Part shown: piece by piece, positions 21,320 to 32,969 of the stretch | Numbering within the stretch: the first letter of the stretch is position 1 | Layout: each line of letters opens with the position of its first letter | Origin: Melampsora larici-populina 98AG31 | Lineage: Eukaryota > Basidiomycota > Pucciniomycetes > Pucciniales > Melampsoraceae | DNA length: 64,000 bases | Assembly (NCBI RefSeq): GCF_000204055.1 | Contig: NW_006768767.1 | Span: 2,544,399 to 2,608,398 of the forward strand | Reading direction: 5' to 3' | Position numbers and translations under genes: made by a program | Notes under the pieces: generated by a model | What the model was told of the DNA's origin: nothing | Databases searched by the model: none | Seen by the model: only the letters and a program-made list of their open reading frames with translations

Positions 21320-22080
21320 TCAATTATTGATCATAGTATTCTTAGAAACCAATTTAGAAACCAATCTTTTCCTAATCAAATAAACATTTCTTTCTCTAAT
21401 CCTAATCAATTTCCTACGTTTCTGAATTCCAGAATGCCGTTTAGGTCCAAAAACAAATGGTAAACCTATAAAAGGTTTTAATAAATTTGATTTCTTTTTA
21501 ATTTTATTGATTGTAGTATTGATTGATTTTTTTGATTTTTTGGGTATTAAGTTTTGGTTTAGTGAACTTCGTATCAGTTTGGAATATTGTTCATAAAATT
21601 TTGGTAATTCATTTGAGTTTACCTAGAGGTTTTTTTTGGGGGGTAAGGTTTTTAAATGGGTATTAGTTTTTTGGATTTTAATGGGTTTGTTGGGTAGTGT
21701 AAGAGGATGGGAAAGATTAACTTGGGTTGAGAATTTGATTTGGTGTCCATCTGTTGCTCTAATTAAACAAGGATAAAGTTGAGTTTCTTGATTAGATGAA
21801 TCGATTGAATAAGTAACTTTTTATGAACCATGATCAAAATTCAAAGATCAGTTTTAAGAATGATTAAGGGTTTTTTTTCTTTGGGTGGGGGAAATTCAAC
21901 TTACATCGTTTTTGGGTTAAGAAGACTGTATGAGATGGATCTTTTTTGAAGAGTTCGGTTAGTTTTGTTAAGAACTGTGTTGGGTTTGTTTGTGATGAGA
22001 ATAGAAAAGTTAGTGAGTGAGACTCAGAGGTTGTGGTTGAAAGAAATGAAAAAACTTACATCTGAGTTGGAACACGACAT
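21320..22080 (-). CDS. SRP14: Signal recognition particle subunit SRP14
   Basis: SRP14 is part of the Alu domain of the signal recognition particle and pauses translation while ribosomes dock on the ER. Four exons fit in phase: 22060-22080, 21905-21974, 21722-21816, 21320-21622 (162 residues). Conserved blocks are FLTKLTELFKK, VFLTQKRFTYS, CLIRATDG, KFSTQVNS and LPKFYEQYSKLIR, matching human FLTELTRLFQK, CLLRATDG and FQMAYSNLLRA. The third intron uses a weak donor, GTTAAT, with acceptor CTAG; reading through instead would meet a TAG stop. The C-terminus is an extended Lys/Arg/Ser-rich tail of about 80 residues, fitting RNA binding but different in sequence from the animal tail. The gene diverges from the alpha-MPP gene with 167 bp between start codons. 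Confidence 0.92.
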
Positions 22081-22247
22081 TTTGTTGGTAATCACAATGA
22101 AGTGACTCTTGATCAGTGAAGCAGAGTGTGAATGAGAAATGTAGTTTGAAAGATGATGTTGATTAAAATGTAGTTTTGGATTAGAATTCAAGTAAAAATT
22201 TGAAAAAGTATGAGCGCTTAGGTAATCCAAGGAAAGGAGAAAGTCGA
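22081..22247. promoter_or_regulatory. Bidirectional promoter of SRP14 and alpha-MPP
   Basis: Only 167 bp separate the two divergent start codons, so transcription of both genes must start here. It is AT-rich with no clear TATA box. The 5' leaders must be very short. If the in-frame ATG at 22200 were used for alpha-MPP, the spacer would shrink to 119 bp. Confidence 0.6.
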
Positions 22248-23957
22248 ATGATGAAAGTCAACAATTATCAAAACATCTTATCAATCTTATCAAACAGAAC
22301 AAGAACAAGAACAAGAACAATCCAAAAGAACTATAGCACCTCATCATCATCTCAACCTATCACTCAAACTTCAATCTTACCAAATGGAATCAAGGTAGCC
22401 ACTGAATCAACACCAGGTCATTTCATCGGTATAGGAGTTTACATAGATGCAGGTTCAAGATACGAAAGTCATAAGCTAAGAGGAGTAACTCATCTAACCG
22501 ATCGAATGGCCTTCAAATCAACTCAAACCAGAACAAAAGATCAAATCGGTCAAGAAATCGAATCATTAGGTGGTTCATTCTTTGCTTCTTCAGGTCGTGA
22601 TACCATAGTCTATCAAGCTACTTCATATCCAAATTCAATCAATTCAGTTTTATCTATCTTATCAGATACTTCATTAAATCCATTATTAACTAAAGAAGAA
22701 TTAGAAATTGAAAAATTATCAACCGAATGGGAAGTGAATGAAATTAATAAAAACCCGGAATATATGATACCTGAAGTTTTACATGAGATTGCTTTTCCAA
22801 AGAATACGTTGGGGTTACCATTGATTTGTCCAAAAGATCGGATTTCAAAGATTTCAACTGATTTGCTTTGGGAATATAGATCTTGGTTTTACAAACCTAA
22901 TCGAATCGTTCTTGCAGCTGTTGGAGTTAATCATCATGAGTTTTTGATTTATGCAAATGAACATTTTGGAAAGTTTAATGGAATCCAATTCGATCCTTCT
23001 ACATCCTCATCCTCATCAACAAAAAATCATAATCAAACTTCAAATCCCATCAATCTATCACCTATCAATCCTCTAACAGGTAAACCACTCGAAACATTCG
23101 AAGAATTGATCAATGCAAAACCATACTACCAAGGCGGAGAGATGAGAATCCCAGACGAAGAATCCAAACTAGCTCATCTTTATATCGGATTTGAAGCACC
23201 CCACATTCATGATGAAGATCTATATGCGATTGCATGTGCACATATCATGTTAGGAGGAGGTTCATCATTTTCAGCAGGTGGACCAGGTAAAGGAATGTAT
23301 TCAAGACTCTATACCAGAGTTTTAAATCCTCATCCAGAAGTCGATTTCTGTCAAGCCTTTCATCATTCGTATTCTGATTCAGGTTTGTTTGGAATCGGAA
23401 TGAGTGTGGTACCAGAGTTTGTTGACTATGTACCTGAGATTATTGGTGAACAATTGAATTTGATTTCGAAACCGATGATTGGATCTCAACGAAATCAAAG
23501 GAATGGGATCAATCAAAACGAATTGAATAGAGCTAAGAATCAGTTGAGGTCTACTATGATGTATGGTTTGGAATCTAGAGTCTTACAAGTTGAAGATTTA
23601 GGTCGACAGATTCAAAGCTCAGGTAGAAAAAGACCTTGGAATGAGTTGAGTGATCTTCCAAACTTCATCACTTGACTATCATTTTTTTTTTCGACAAGAT
23701 TGGAAATCAAATTGATCTTTTTTTTGTCTTTTCTGTGTGTTTGTTTGTTATGTAGGATTTGGAAATCGATTGAAGCTTTAACCATTGAAGATATTCATCG
23801 AGTGATTTCTAAAATCATTAGACCTGAACAGGATGGATTTTCAGGTGAACCTACAATTGTGGCAACTGGACAGATTGGAAAATTAGGAAACGTTAAAGAA
23901 AGACTAAATAGAATGGGAATCGGTTCATTGAAAGATAGATCAAAAGTTTGGTGGTAG
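22248..23957 (+). CDS. MAS2: Mitochondrial processing peptidase, alpha subunit
   Basis: Alpha-MPP is the substrate-recognising, non-catalytic partner in the matrix M16 metalloprotease that removes mitochondrial presequences. Two exons, 22248-23644 and 23756-23957, join in phase across an intron with a weak donor (GTTGAG). The N-terminus is a basic, Ser/Thr-rich presequence containing an RTRTRTRT run encoded by an AGAACA microsatellite. Core blocks are TSILPNGIKVATES, IGVYIDAGSRYE, LGGSFFASSGRD and the glycine-rich loop GGGSSFSAGGPGKGMYSR, which is diagnostic of the alpha subunit. The HxxEH zinc site of beta-MPP is absent (GVTHLTDRM in its place), as expected. The start MMKVNNYQ was preferred over the in-frame ATG at 22200 because it gives a normal presequence. 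A Ser/Asn-rich insert lies near 22990-23090. Confidence 0.95.
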
Positions 23958-24946
23958 TAGTCACAAACAAACAAACACGAAAAAAAAATGTGAAAAATTA
24001 TTCATCATCATCATTTAAAGGTCTCTTGTGTGTTTTAGAATGACGAAAAAAAAATTACTCGTGTTTTGAAAAGGTAGGTTATTTTGTTCTTGGTTTTGTT
24101 TGGTTTTTTTTTGTGTAAATCGAATCACTTTTCATTTTTGAATAAAGAAAAAAATCTGCATACTTTTTTTTTTTTTTACGTTTCCAAAAAGACATTTTAC
24201 TAGAATTTAAGTACTACTAGAGATCTTTACAAGTTAGATTTGATTTTATACCCAAAACATCTTGGATGGATGGGTTTTCATATGCTTTTGAGGGTTAGAT
24301 ATCGGTTTGATAAGGTAGATCTTTGGGAGAAGGGTTTTGGTTAGGTATTGTGGATTGGGTTTGTAGGATTGGATTTATGAATACTGTGTGATCCATGGAA
24401 AGAGGAGTAGGATTTCATAACAAAAAAACTGATTTTTGAATTGAATTACAAAAAGAGAAAGTAAAAATGTGTACATAAGTATGTAGCATGAAGAAGAGAG
24501 TCTGGAGATTGTAAATCCACTCAATCCAAGATTTGAGAATCCGTCTTGTAAGTCCCCTGATGATGAAGGTACATAGAGATCTATGAATGATCCTCAATCC
24601 AAAACTCTCAGAACAATGGCTCATGCTCATCTTCACGCATTACCAAATCCTTCAAACTTGGTAACAAGCCTTAAAAGTTTAAAGGACGAAAAACATTTAA
24701 GAATTTTGTAAATGATGTTTTAAGAAAAATTACAAAAAAATCACCAGCAAGCTGAGAGTCGACTGAGTGACAGGAATCAAGTTGAGTTTAAATTTTGTAA
24801 AAAAAGAACAAAATACAAAAACTAATTTTGGTGTTGATAGGTACAAAATAACAAATTTTGAATGGATGTATGATTTGTACAAACATCAACCTATTAGGGT
24901 TACAACAAATGATTGATAGCCTTGAGAAAATCTGATCATCAATTCT
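23958..24946. other. Intergenic, 3' flanks of alpha-MPP and the secreted repeat protein
   Basis: About 1 kb between convergent genes, with T-rich runs near 24160. No gene or RNA seen. Confidence 0.55.
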
Positions 24947-25832
24947 TCAAAACGAATCTGATGAGTCCGTGTCATCACCACCAGCAGGAGGAGCATCACT
25001 ACCACTGCCAGTAGGTGCAGCATCACCACCCGTAGCAGCCCCACCAGTAGCAGGAGGAGTAGTACTATTAGTAGCAGGAGGAGTCGTACTATTACTAGCC
25101 GGAGGAGTATCACTGCCAGTAGCAGGAGGAGTATCACTACTGCCAGTAGCAGGAGGAGTATCACTGCCACTAGCAGGAGGAGTATCACTACTGCCAGTAG
25201 CAGGAGGAGCACTAGCACCGGCCGCAGGAGGAGCACCAGCAGCCGGAGGAGCACCGAGACCAGCACCACCAGTGATCATTTTGATGATGCCCTCGAACTT
25301 TTTAGGGTTTTAAATAAAAAACATGAATGGATCAGTAAATCATCAAGACTTGAATCTTGAAGGAATAGAGAAAAAAAATTCAAGTATGTACCATTGATTT
25401 GAGATCGAATCCACCACCTCCGAAACCACTTGACTCTCCACCACCCATAGTACCAAATGTTCTAGGATGTATGCTTGATGAACTAAAGATGTGAAAAAAG
25501 AAAGAATGTAGAATTTGGTTAATATATAAAAAAATATAGAAGAAGGGTTTTTGTTAAGTGGTTTGAAACGATTCGAACCTTTGGAGATGGATACTTCGAT
25601 GGTTTAGACGATTTGAAGATCTTGAATGATCTTGATCGAGAAAAGATCTTTTTCTATAAATCATAAACTTTTCGTAAGCTTAATTTCTTCATCTTCATAT
25701 AATATGTTCAATAAATTCTATTAAATTCACTTACACAAGAGTTATATGATGATGACCTGCTTGAACATTTTGGGAGTAAGCAGTGGCGAAGATGGCCAAT
25801 AACACAAAGCTGACTGAGGTAGCAAATTTCAT
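24947..25832 (-). CDS. Secreted Pro-Pro-Ala repeat protein
   Basis: Four exons fit in phase: 25735-25832, 25579-25653, 25392-25482, 24947-25297 (204 residues). The N-terminus MKFATSVSFVLLAIFATAYS is a clear signal peptide. A Lys-Arg pair (TLVKR) created at the first splice junction is a plausible Kex2 site. A Gly-rich stretch (GGGESSGFGGGGFD) precedes a C-terminal half built of 8-9-residue repeats such as PPATGSSDT, PPASGSDT, PPATNSTT. The repeat is encoded by near-identical GCAGGAGGAGT units around 25020-25200. The Ser/Thr-rich, Pro-Pro repeats suggest heavy O-mannosylation and a surface or wall role. No GPI anchor signal is seen at the C-terminus (ends TDSSDSF). In a plant-parasitic fungus it could be an effector or wall protein; this is inference. 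Family not recognised. Confidence 0.85.
24963..25260 (-). repeat. GC-rich minisatellite coding for the PPA repeats
   Basis: Tandem units of about 24-30 bp with a GCAGGAGGAGTATCACTGCCAGT-like core on the plus strand, altogether around 300 bp. Unit lengths vary by multiples of three, so the reading frame is kept. Such arrays often differ in copy number among isolates. Confidence 0.75.
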
Positions 25833-27095
25833 TTTGGAATGATTATGTAAAGATGGGATGGATTATGCAAGTTTTGGAAAGTTTGAAAAAGTAAACCTAT
25901 AGATGCCGGCTTGAGAGGATTTGAAATGGATTAAAATGTTGGTATGCAATACCACGAATGCTTAGAGATCGAAAAAAACAAACAGGAATGAGAGCAGGTA
26001 ATGTATGTACAAGAGGATTGGGTTGGGATTGGAATGAGGATTGAAGGATGAGGAGACCTTCATTAAGAGCCACACAAATGCTGGTATTTAAGCTACGAGG
26101 AAGCCTTCACAAAATCATTGTAACCTATCATTCGTTGCATACCGCCGCGAGAGGGCTCTAAGTCAAGTACACAAAAGGATCAGATCAAGGGATGATGCTC
26201 GAAAATATTGTCGGATAGTCTGTCGGTAGATGCCATGCGTCTAAGGATCGGTCACTGTTCTTTCAAAGCTGAATGCCTCGCCAATGTTTTTGATTGAAAT
26301 CACATCTGTTTACCTGGGGTACGTGAAAATAGGAGATGAATCATCAGGGAAAGAATCTCTAGACTTCGAAAAGAACAGGTGGAGATCTTCTCAAGGGCCT
26401 AAACTTCAAGGAAAACTCAACTTTACGCTTGATGAATTTGTGTAATGCAATTGAGGGTGAGCTTAATGCTTGACTTCTCCCATTCACCATAAAGGAAAAC
26501 TTCGATTGCTCTGTGTTACAACACTTTGCCATGCTGAGAAATTCAAGGCTTCGTATGTGTATTGCCAAGTTTGTTTGATTTGTCTGTGCTTTGAGAAGGG
26601 ACTTGCATAGACAAATTAGAGCTCATGAGGTCATCTAGATCAATGAAAATGTGTTTGGATTGTAAAAAATTGGAAACTTGTCAATGAATTGTACAATCTT
26701 GCATATCCATAGAATTCCACAAATTTATGGTAAAAAAAATCTGTGAAACATCCTCTGACCTCGTCATAAAGTAAAAGTGCTGAACCTCTAAAAAGATATC
26801 TTTGTTCTTATTTAAAAAGTTGATTTTCAGTGTGCACATACAGAGCATCGCAGGATGAGAAGAAAATGATTTAAATAGCAACACACAGGCAAAAGTTTTA
26901 AACAGACTTCCATAAAGCTTGACTTAGAACACGTAAAGCCAAAAGGTTAAACATCATACAAATTATAAGTCTACACTTGGCACATCATGATCCATGACCT
27001 AGAACTGAATGAATAATGGAATCCGATCCAGAAAAGAAATTGAGCGCAGTCAAATAATGATAGGTAGTTTACATATGCAGAACAAACACCATATA
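25833..27095. other. Intergenic region between the secreted protein and GH5 copy 2
   Basis: About 1.26 kb. It holds the likely promoter of the secreted protein in its left part and the 3' flank of GH5 copy 2 at its right. No gene seen. Confidence 0.5.
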
Positions 27096-29618
27096 TCAAA
27101 CCGAGTTTACTTTCTTCTCTCGACCTTGACAGATTGAGGTATTGAACAGCTGAGAAGGTTGATCAGGAAGTAAACCAAGATCAATAGCTCTGAAATAGGA
27201 CCTGGTGAATAAAACAATCAAAATCGAAATATAAATGGGAATCTTGGATAAGATTATCATTCTTCTGTACGGAAGGTACAACAATCTGAGTGAGAGGTAA
27301 CTTGAACTTACCATTGATTGGCAAGGCTGACTCTATCTGGTGTTGTTGGGTCCTCAATTCGAAACGTCCAGAACCTGATTTCAGATCATGATTAGAGTCG
27401 TACTCATTAAGAAGTCCTACCCATTATTTTCAATCACAAGGAACTATATAAGACTTACGTCCTGTACAAAGTCTGTGAAGAGGATTTCGAAATATGCAAA
27501 TCGAGTATGGACGACGAAAAATGAAACTAGTGAATATAGGTGACTGAATTCTATTCCGAAAGAAACGCACCTTGAAGTTGTAAAATTTTTGAGCATCTCC
27601 CCAACCCTTCAATTCAGGAAGCGTGACATCGAAATTAGTAGCTAAAGAGCTGAAATCATCAAATCAATTCATAAGTTCATCTTTATGTATTGATTTCGAT
27701 ATGATTCGAATGATTACATACAACTCTCCCATCCCATATTCAGCTTCTCCATTCGCTTTGGCAGTCTCGATGCGATCAAATGAACAAATGGTATCAAGGT
27801 AGGAGTCATATGTCGCATTCTTTGCAACTCCACCTGGGAAACAGAAATATCACATCGTGTCTTGGTGAGACTGATGCATATGATATGATATTTTTTCTAC
27901 AACGATTCAAAATTAAACATAACTTACCATAAGCGAAGTATAGCTAGATAGTACGATCAAGCCAAAAGAAGGTATTTAGATGAGTGTGAGTAGCATAGTC
28001 GGCCAGACGAGAGTTGTTAACTCTAATAAGATAGGTAAGACTCACGTGATCATCGTACGCTCGAGGTCCAAGGGCATGGGGAGCCATGCTTGCAGCGTCA
28101 TTTTGCCATTGCGTTGTTTTAGGCATTGCCATTGTGGTAATGCAGAATCGATCAATGCTCGAAGTGTTTTTATCACTTTGATTGATAGGGATAGATGCTT
28201 TAGACTGAGTATCACTAGATTGGTGCGTAAGATTCGATGTTTTATTTGAGTGAGGTGGACTATCGCTTGAACCATGGCAGTGAACGCTCAGAGAATTTGC
28301 GAGGGGCTTGACATCAACTGGTGGATCGGCTTTGGCCGCATACTTCGGTAGTAATGGGATTGCTGCTAGTAAAGCTGGTATCACATTATTTGACGTGGCC
28401 ATTCGTTGGATTGAGGGTTGAAGGTCCACATCACAAGAAACCGCAAGTGCGTACTCTACTACTCTTACTATTGTTACAAAGTCGGCGTAGTATTGTTCTA
28501 AGCCAGGAGTCTTAGTGGTCTGAAGATGATATAAAGATGCATAAGTTTAATTCGGACGTATTGAAAGGAAGACTACACTCAGAAAAACTTACATCCCGTA
28601 CTGGTTCGTTAATACACAGAATACCAAGGACGCCTTGAAAGTCGGGATCAAGATGAGACATGGCAGTCAAGACAGCAGCCCATGTAAGAGCCCTACGATA
28701 ATTGGCGTCCTCATAAAAGTGAACTTGATCTGTATTATTCCCGGCAAAGTTTTGATTGGCTGTAGATACACCCGGAAGAGCGTGCATACTGAACAGAACA
28801 TTGACACCAGCTCCTTTGAGCTGGCGAAGACCGCGTTTGAGCTCCATCCAACCACCCTGTGGATACCTCTCAGCAGGCTGTTGAACGAGTTCTTCGATAA
28901 TCCACTGGAATCGGGTATCATGAGCAGAATATTTGAGTGGTGAATGAGTCAAACGACGATCGAAGTGGCAACATATCTGCTCCAAATGAATTTAACTCAC
29001 AAATCCCAAAGGAATTTTGACGTGATCCAAATTATGGGCTTTGATGCGATCAACATGTTCTTGGGTAAACCTGAACATTTGATTCGCGGATCCAGTAACA
29101 AACATAAAAAGTCAAAAAATCAGTACTTTTGCAATCACCAAAGAATATGAGGCAGAAAGCCGACTGACCAAGTTTTCCAGTGGTTCAAAAAAACTTCATT
29201 GGCTTGAGTCTGACCCAACTTCCTAACCAAACTCCATTCAGTGGCAGCACAACTTGATGCGTCTTGATCACATCTTTCTCCACCCATTTGTTGCCATCTA
29301 TTTGGATACATCCATGACTCTGCCTGATGAAATTTGAATAATATATCAGATGACACCTCATCAAAGCAAACCTCGCGATAGGCCTTCTTCCCGTTTCATT
29401 AGGGTTCGTATATAAAACAAACGCGAACTGACCAACAACCAACCTCCTGAGAAGAGACGCGTTAGTAAAGAAATTTAGGTGATCGTGTAGAAAGGTAAGT
29501 TTGAAATGGTGTACATACCAATCCCGACACCGTTATGAACTGTTCCCGCGAATTGTGTGATCACATGTGGAGTAAGGATAGTCAAGGCTAGACACAAGGT
29601 AAAACATGACAGTCTCAT
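27096..29618 (-). CDS. GH5 exo-beta-1,3-glucanase-like secreted enzyme, copy 2
   Basis: Inverted paralogue of the gene at 14019-16524 with the same exon plan, including a 14-nt exon coding GGWLL, a 16-nt exon coding LYFAY, and a 14-nt exon before FWTFRIED. The start MRLSCFTLCLALTILT begins a signal peptide. Shared blocks include AESWMYPNRWQQMGGE, PLGFWIIEELVQ-like QWIIEELVQQPAERYPQGGW, VLGILCINEP (acid/base Glu) and PSQLFNTSICQGREKK at the end. The central Ser/Asn-rich insert is shorter than in copy 1 and has diverged more than the flanks, so it is probably under weak constraint. The C-terminus is two residues longer (NSV). The two copies flank a 10.6-kb block with four unrelated genes. Confidence 0.92.
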
Positions 29619-32033
29619 CTTTGAAGGTTGGCAAGCGTTGTGAATTGGAATCGAGATACTTATGATTCTTCAATCAATGTCTGTCGATGATGAAATGGTG
29701 TGATTATGTTCACCCGAGCAATTGCAAATTTTACAAACTCGTCTTCTCCGTAACTTCGGACCTGAGATCAATCGAATTTCGCAGATGCTCGAGGAAAGCT
29801 ATGCACGGTGTTCAAGAATGCCTTATATATGCACGGAAGAAAAAACCCAGAATCAACAACGCATCAGAACGCCGACCGAACAGTCTCGTGGCGGACGTAA
29901 ACAATCACGTCATAGACACTGCGGATCTAAAGGGGGAATGTCGGAATAATGATATTCTTACAAGATAAAAAGTGGTCCATATAATACTTATATTTGTCTC
30001 GAATACGAGTCGGTTTGACCGTGCTTACCTCCGGTTTGATTTAGCAACCCAAAGCTGAGCAACTCGTCTGTTGGAAAATGTCTACTCCTTTTACCTTACA
30101 TCAATAGAGAGTTTCTGTGAATGCGATCAATTGAACATCAGAAATGCTCGAGCTAGGAGGTTCATCCGTTAAAACTTAAAAGACTCTCAAACCGAACCCA
30201 CACGCAAACTTAAGTCCCTCAGTCCCTCCCTCCGAGCGAGGCTTCGAGTGGGGCTGACGGTCGTTTTTTTGAGCTTTCTCTCCCATCGAATCCAGACGCA
30301 GCAGTTTCGGATTATTCAGCTCTGAGGTCGTAGCAATTTCTTCGAAAGGTGAAGATTTGTATCCAGCCGACGGGCTACGGGAGTCTGCATGAACTGGGAA
30401 ATAACTGTTGAACGGTTAGGTTTCTTCAACTTTCAAATCACCAAACCATTCGATTCTCGATTTTCGACCGTTACAGGAAAACGACATTTGTATCTCTTGG
30501 GTATTCGAGTAGCATCTTCCTACAAACTCAAGTTCTCTTGTCCCGGCCGAATCCCCACATAAAGTGGACGCACGCAAGAGTCGATAGTTGCTAGATCAAC
30601 GTAAAATCACAAGGATCATTTTCGATCATACTTCGAGTTTTCTGAAGCAGATCTACCAATCTTTTAGCCCTGTTAGGCAAGCAGCGAGAGAGGGGCGAGA
30701 GGCTGGTTCTACAAGACCGAGTCGTTTTTCAATTGACTAACCGGGAATGCGCTTGAAAAGAGCTTCAATATCAAACGCAAATTGGGCCGATTGATGGAAT
30801 CCCAATCTTTTGCTTAGATTGATGCACATTCACACTATCAATGATACGTTTGATTCAACCTACAAGTTGCCTCTTGAACAAGGGCCCCTCAAACATTGAA
30901 ACACTCACCTCGTTTCTAGCTGGATGTACAATACAACATCAAAAGTCGATGATCTTTTCTTACTATGTACAGTGGAGAATGGCGGTAAAGCCACTCGCAA
31001 CGCCTTGTGTTGACTTTGATGGAGTTCATCATTATGTCGGATTTTTGTCTTGATCACAACTGACCGTTCTGTAAACATGACTTCATGTCGTCAATCAAAG
31101 ACAAGATCAATCATCTTTACCCTTCCAGAGCATTAGCAATTGTTGAGAAGTGAAACAGCGTGCCATTGAAAGACATGCGTCTGCTTTTGCATTGACCCCT
31201 AGTTATCTCCAATATCTTCATAGGAGGAACAATGGCTCTGATATTATTAGACTTGAAGATTCCAAAGTAATGCGAGATTGCAATCTAAAAAGGATCATAC
31301 AAAACGGGGATTAGATACTGCACTCCCGCCGAGAGCTGACCCAAAGGATTCATTTAGATAGCAGTCAACATCTGGGAAAAGCAAAAGCCGAGCTGAGAGG
31401 GCACCCGACAAAGTATACGGAATTGACAAAATAGAACTTTCGACCTCGAAAAGTTGATAAATGAATATGAATGTCTGACGCGGATATTTGTTTGTTAAAG
31501 AATAATGATCACGACCTACAAAAAATTAATTCAGCTGTGTTCGGACGCTTTTCTACAAGCCGGATGTATTGACGAGTTCTTATCAGTGGGGTGATAGGGC
31601 CATAAATCAGTGCTTTTCATGTATGTTTGATAATCATAAAAATTGCGAACATAATGGGGGATTTATCCCAGCATTTCCAAAGTGTGTATATGTACATTGA
31701 GACAAGGGCGCCAAAGCTCTGGGCCCCTTGAACGTCAATAATGTTAGATAAAAGCACTACCATGATTTATGCTGTGTGGACATTTTTGACATCAAGGAAA
31801 TGCCTCCTTCCAGTTTGCCGTCCTTTTCATGCTTCAGACTGATCAACCTCGGCACCAACCTCAGCATTAGGATCAGCATCTTCCTGTGTATATAAACGCT
31901 TATCGTCGACCTGTCCAAGATGTTTCTCAACCTCACTGATCACGTCCATATTTAGCTCAACAACTTACTTAACACTTCCTGCCTACCAAAACTATTTTAT
32001 TTCATCACTTCCACGAAACCTTTCTCAAACACC
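29619..32033. other. Intergenic region between GH5 copy 2 and the kinase
   Basis: About 2.4 kb with no supported gene. The left part is the GH5 copy 2 promoter. At 30211-30235 the string AAACTTAAGTCCCTCAGTCC resembles the end of the 9.5-kb element. A TATA box near 31889 belongs to the kinase. Confidence 0.5.
31889..31896 (+). promoter_or_regulatory. TATA box of the kinase gene
   Basis: TATATAAA lies 138 bp before the kinase ATG, in an otherwise unremarkable upstream region. The following 100 bp are C/T-rich as in many fungal 5' leaders. Function inferred from position. Confidence 0.45.
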
Positions 32034-32969
32034 ATGAGCGCAGAATACTGTATGATTCATATATCTCAAAAGCTCTCTTTTAACAACTCTCCAGCCCCCG
32101 AAGAAAGCATCTTGGACCACGAGACTTTACGAAAGGAAGACTATGAAACTATGGAGGAACTTGGGTCTGGTGGGTCTTCTTCGGTTCTCAGGGCCAAATC
32201 AAAAGTAGATGGAAGTTTACATGCAATCAAGGTCATCCCACGTGTCGATAATGGATGGTACTGGCAAGATGATATGATCACCAATGAAATAAACATACTC
32301 CAAGGTCTCAACCACCCTTCAATTATGGGATTTTCTGGATTTTACTGCGTGGATTACAACTGTCACCTTGTTTGTGAATATGCCGCTGGCGGCGACCTCA
32401 AGAATAAAACCCACATCTCTGAGTCAGAAGCTAAGGTCTATATCATGGATGTAGCAAAAGCGCTTGAATACTTGCATCAAAATCATATCATCCACCGAGA
32501 CGTCAAGCTAGAAAATATCTTGTTGACTTTGGATAATCGCGTTAAATTGGCTGATTTTGGTCTGGCTATCAAAACCTCAACTGAATATACCACTGGCGAT
32601 TGTGGTAGTCCCCATGCGAAGGCACCTGAAGTAATTCGTGGACTGATGTACACAAAAGCAATTGATTGGTGGGCTCTTGGGGTGATGATTTACGAAATGA
32701 CTATGAACGAATTACCATTCAAGCCATGTAAGTTTTTCTCTCCCTCCTATCTATCCGACCCTTTTGATAACTGATTGATTCTTTTCGTCTTTACAGCCGG
32801 CCCTCAAGGGTTAGAATACGAAATTTGCCTTAAGGAGGTGGAGTTCCCGTCAACAGCTTCTCCTCAGTTATGTACGCTGGTTCGTTCATTATTACAAAAA
32901 GATCCCACTAAGAGAATAAACTGTTTAGAAAGTCTTCTGGAACAAGAGTATTTCAGTGATGTACTTTGA
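32034..32969 (+). CDS. Small AGC-like Ser/Thr protein kinase
   Basis: Exons 32034-32727 and 32797-32969 join in phase and give 288 residues, essentially a bare catalytic domain. All canonical elements are present: Gly loop GSGGSSSV, catalytic Lys in HAIKV, HRDVKLENIL, DFGLA, and KAPEV before DWWALGVMIYEM. The activation loop reads CGSPHAKAPE where PKA-type AGC kinases have CGTPEYLAPE; a Ser replaces the usual phosphorylated Thr. No AGC C-terminal hydrophobic motif or regulatory domain follows (the protein ends EYFSDVL). It is therefore likely a divergent orphan kinase rather than a PKA or S6K orthologue. A TATA box stands 138 bp upstream. Substrates are unknown. Confidence 0.92.

Noticed and set aside
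24969..25313. Plus-strand Gly/Val/Ala-rich frame over the PPA repeats
   Set aside because: It is the antisense of the minisatellite. The minus-strand frame has a signal peptide and in-phase exons.
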